From JBJXGC01 sp046154545 (GTDB lineage Bacteria; Chloroflexota; Dehalococcoidia; Tepidiformales; Tepidiformaceae): DNA of 5,833 nucleotides. This document shows, one piece after another, positions 4,949 to 5,833 of this stretch; position 1 is the stretch's first letter, and each line of letters begins with the position of its first letter. Where the stretch lies: the NCBI GenBank assembly GCA_046154545.1, contig JBJXGC010000242.1:1-5833 (forward strand). The letters run 5' to 3'. The notes beneath the pieces were generated by a model that was not told the origin of the DNA, did not search any database, and saw nothing but the letters and a program-made list of their open reading frames with translations. The position numbers and the translations under genes were made by a program.

Positions 4949-5833
4949 TCAGCCGTGGACGGCGGGGACGACTTCGTCGATCAGGCGGCGGGTCTGGGCG
5001 ATGATCTCCTCGTCGCTCTCGGTGAGCGGGCGGACGACGAACTTCGAAATGCCCGCCTCGACGTACTCCCGGGCGCGGTCCGCGATCTCGCTGGCGCCGC
5101 CGACGGCGAGGTAGGAGCGCGGATCCGAGAGGCCGGGGAAGCGCGAGAAGGCGGCCGCACTGCGTTCGACGACTGGCTCGTCCCAGGCCCCGAAGCGGAA
5201 ACTGAACCCGGCGCCATAGTGGTCCGGGTCGAGCGGACGCCCGGCCTCGGCTGAGGCGATCCGGATCGCCTTCACGACCGGCTCGACCTGTTGCGGCGAC
5301 TGGAGACCGGCGAGCCAGCCCGTACCGACGCGGGCCGTGCGGCGAATCGCTGCCTCGCTGCTGCCGCCGATCCAGAGGGGCAGCGGCTGCTGTTTTGGGC
5401 GTGGCGCGATCGTGACGTCCTCGTACTGATAGTGTTTGCCGTGGTGGCTGACGTGCTCTTCCGACCAGAGCCGGACCATGATGTCGAGCATCTCGTCGGA
5501 ATGGGGGCCGCGGCCCGTGAGGCTGCGCCCGGTGGCCTTGAACTCGGGCGCCAGCTCTGCCCCGACGCCGAAAACCGGCAAGAGCCGCCCGTCGCTCATG
5601 AAGTCGAGGGTTGCGCACTCTTTCGCGAGGACGAGGGGGTCGCGGAACGGGAGGACGACGGCGTTCATGCCGAACTTCAGGCGCGTTGTGCGGCCAGCGA
5701 GCATGGCCATCGCGATCATCGGTTCGAGCGTCGGCGCCGTGCTCACGAGCCGCTCGCTGAACCAGATGGAGTCGATCGCGCTCTCTTCGCAGAGATCGAC
5801 CCATTCGTAAAACGATTCGAGCCGCCGAAACGG
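4949..5833 (-). CDS. LLM-class (luciferase-like) F420-type oxidoreductase, N-terminus off the window
   Basis: On the minus strand the frame is open from the right edge to the TGA at 4951-4949, giving 294 residues without a start. A GTG at 5746 is internal: the 29 codons before it read on in frame and include SAIDSIWFSERLVSTAPTLE (residues 18-37), the LLM-family 'E-x-G-F-D-S-[LV]-W-x-x-[DE]-H' block. Further motifs are LPFRDPLVLAKECATLDFMS (61-80) and DGRLLPVFGVG (81-91), then WSEEHVSHHGKHYQYEDVTI and PLPLWIGGSSEAAIRRTARV in the second half, as in the Rv2161c-type F420-dependent group. Probably only about 10-35 residues are missing. The fold is a TIM barrel binding reduced F420 or FMN to oxidise or reduce an organic substrate, which sequence cannot identify. 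Choice of F420 over FMN is by family resemblance. It is convergent with tilS, so not part of that operon; its promoter is outside the window. Confidence 0.9.
   Translation of the reverse strand, partial: PFRRLESFYEWVDLCEESAIDSIWFSERLVSTAPTLEPMIAMAMLAGRTTRLKFGMNAVVLPFRDPLVLAKECATLDFMSDGRLLPVFGVGAELAPEFKATGRSLTGRGPHSDEMLDIMVRLWSEEHVSHHGKHYQYEDVTIAPRPKQQPLPLWIGGSSEAAIRRTARVGTGWLAGLQSPQQVEPVVKAIRIASAEAGRPLDPDHYGAGFSFRFGAWDEPVVERSAAAFSRFPGLSDPRSYLAVGGASEIADRAREYVEAGISKFVVRPLTESDEEIIAQTRRLIDEVVPAVHG

Overview
The window is GC-rich, densely packed bacterial chromosome, roughly two-thirds G+C by eye. The gene families point to a Chloroflexota-like bacterium, possibly Dehalococcoidia, with a high-GC actinobacterium as the main alternative. 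The clues are a MeaB-type GTPase, a DUF2344 radical-SAM-linked protein, a histidine phosphatase with an SHN second-histidine motif, a divIC/ftsB-tilS pair, and an F420-type luciferase-like oxidoreductase. This placement is inference from gene content; no rRNA or other phylogenetic marker was compared.

Layout. (1) 1-633 (+): the C-terminal two thirds of a MeaB/ArgK-family GTPase whose start lies off the left edge. (2) 723-1302 (+): a compact type II toxin-antitoxin pair, ParD-like antitoxin then ParE/RelE-like toxin. It has its own promoter-like sequence and a less GC-biased codon pattern than the gene after it. The toxin appears to start at TTG inside the last codons of the antitoxin. (3) 1371-4912 (+): a tight five-gene run: DUF2344 protein, GNAT acetyltransferase, histidine phosphatase, FtsB/DivIC-like septum protein and TilS. 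Junctions are ATGA (4-nt overlap), TGATG (1-nt overlap), a 31-nt gap and a 3-nt gap, so one transcript is likely. (4) 4949-5833 (-): a convergent luciferase-like monooxygenase (LLM) family oxidoreductase whose N-terminus runs off the right edge.

How the genes fit together. MeaB protects and reloads the B12 enzyme methylmalonyl-CoA mutase. TilS makes lysidine on the AUA-reading tRNA-Ile, and the FtsB/DivIC-like protein belongs to the divisome; this pair is a widespread conserved neighbourhood. The DUF2344 protein normally accompanies a B12-binding-type radical SAM protein, but none is visible here. The acetyltransferase and phosphatase have no assignable substrate.

I see no CRISPR array, tRNA, rRNA, insertion sequence, phage gene or convincing intrinsic terminator, and no gene-free stretch over 100 bases. 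I found no clearly novel system. The best second-look items are the self-contained toxin-antitoxin insertion with a leaderless-style promoter and palindrome, and a second leaderless-style start at the DUF2344 gene.
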